From positions 516,130,102 to 516,194,101 of the forward strand of contig CM062805.1 in the NCBI GenBank assembly GCA_031772625.1: 64,000 nucleotides of DNA. The letters are read 5' to 3'. This DNA is from Pinus tabuliformis (Eukaryota > Streptophyta > Pinopsida > Pinales > Pinaceae). The notes beneath the pieces are model-generated. The model was not told the origin of the DNA. It did no database searches and saw only the letters and a program-made list of their open reading frames with translations. Shown piece by piece: positions 63,494 to 64,000 of the stretch. The position numbers and the translations under genes were made by a program. Positions within the stretch are counted from its first letter, which is position 1; each line of letters opens with the position of its first letter.

Positions 63494-64000
63494 TGTTGGG
63501 TCCCTATAATACTAGTGATTACCCTATTACTATTGTAGTTATACCCCTTATTTATATTGTTGTGCCCCTATTACCCCCATATTGTCATTTCTGTGCCCCA
63601 TAGAATCCCTCTATTGTTATTTTTGTGGTTTTATATTATTATTGTTAGGTCGGCTGGATTATATTGTGACTTCTTAGACTCCTATATATAGAATGGAGGT
63701 TTTGTCATTTGAATCATCCAAGAATTGTTCATTTATGTAATGTAAAGGAGGTTTCCCCCTCGAAGAGGCTGAATTCTAAGGCGTTGATCTATTTTTTCTA
63801 TCTTTTCTTGAGCTGGTTTCATAACATTTGGTATCAAAGCTTTGGATTCTAGGGTTTCGCTGCTCCAAACAGGTCATCGTGGCATTTTCGCTATAACTTT
63901 TTTTCTGTGATGTTTCAGAAGTCGCAAAAAAACCCATTTGAGAAGAAATCGCGCTGAAATTGGGTCTGAATTTCAGAGCTTTTCGCGCAATATTTTCGGA
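63494..64000 (+). mobile_element. Second G-family chromovirus copy (5' end only)
   Basis: A complete LTR at 63494-63826 (TGTTGGGTCC ... TTTCATAACA, 333 bp) is followed by the primer site TGGTATCAAAGC (63829-63840, one mismatch) and the same leader as G (GGATTCTAGGGTTTCGCTGC). The TATA box is at 63682-63690. The element runs off the window before gag. Confidence 0.93.

Noticed and set aside
1-64000. A prokaryotic-style defence or biosynthetic system
   Set aside because: No operon, Shine-Dalgarno-led ORFs or relevant protein families; all long frames are plant retroelement genes.

Overview
This window reads as nuclear DNA from a large, repeat-rich plant genome. The evidence is plant-type retrotransposon families, 5-bp target site duplications (TSDs), primer sites matching plant initiator tRNA-Met, and one apparent exon of a plant gene family. 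The scale of nesting would suit a gymnosperm or another giant-genome seed plant, but nothing here fixes the species. No prokaryotic operon, CRISPR array or rRNA gene is present. Almost every long ORF belongs to a transposable element.

Layout. (1) 1-2001: non-coding flank. (2) 2018-9107, minus: a complete L1-type LINE with intact ORF1 and ORF2 and a third ORF downstream, bracketed by a perfect 16-bp TSD. (3) 9124-11797: non-coding host DNA ending in an approximately 165-bp tandem repeat. (4) 11803-58271: a nested stack four insertions deep. The outermost element, 'O' (Ty3/gypsy, minus, TSD GGTTC), is interrupted by a chromodomain gypsy element 'G' (19265-24566, plus) and by 'A' (24794-51143, plus, TSD GTTAT), a non-autonomous LTR element with a G-patch ORF. 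A's 3' LTR is split by 'B' (29878-50480, minus, TSD GATGT), a gypsy element of about 15.5 kb with a cluster of ORFs after pol. B is interrupted by 'C' (37594-41743, plus, TSD CTTGT), a gag-protease-only Copia derivative, and by a solo LTR of C's family (48656-49632, minus, TSD AGGAG). O's 3' LTR also holds a foldback/MITE-like element (13652-14165). (5) 58277-61960: host DNA with a probable first exon of a heparan-alpha-glucosaminide N-acetyltransferase-like gene (60422-60586, minus) and short tandem repeats. (6) 61961-62918: an unpaired LTR with a primer site. (7) 63494-64000: the 5' end of a second copy of G's family.

How it fits together. TSDs bracket six of the insertions exactly, so relative order is clear: O is oldest, then G and A, then B, then C and the solo LTR. 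Pol genes in O, B, G and C carry stops, frameshifts or deletions. The LINE is the only element whose coding capacity looks intact. If the exon call is right, the whole stack and the LINE lie on the 3' side of exon 1 on the minus strand, possibly inside a very long first intron; exon 2 was not found. I see no clearly new biological system. The best leads are the LINE's third ORF, the G-patch element, B's post-pol ORF cluster, and the extra RNase H ahead of the reverse transcriptase in O.
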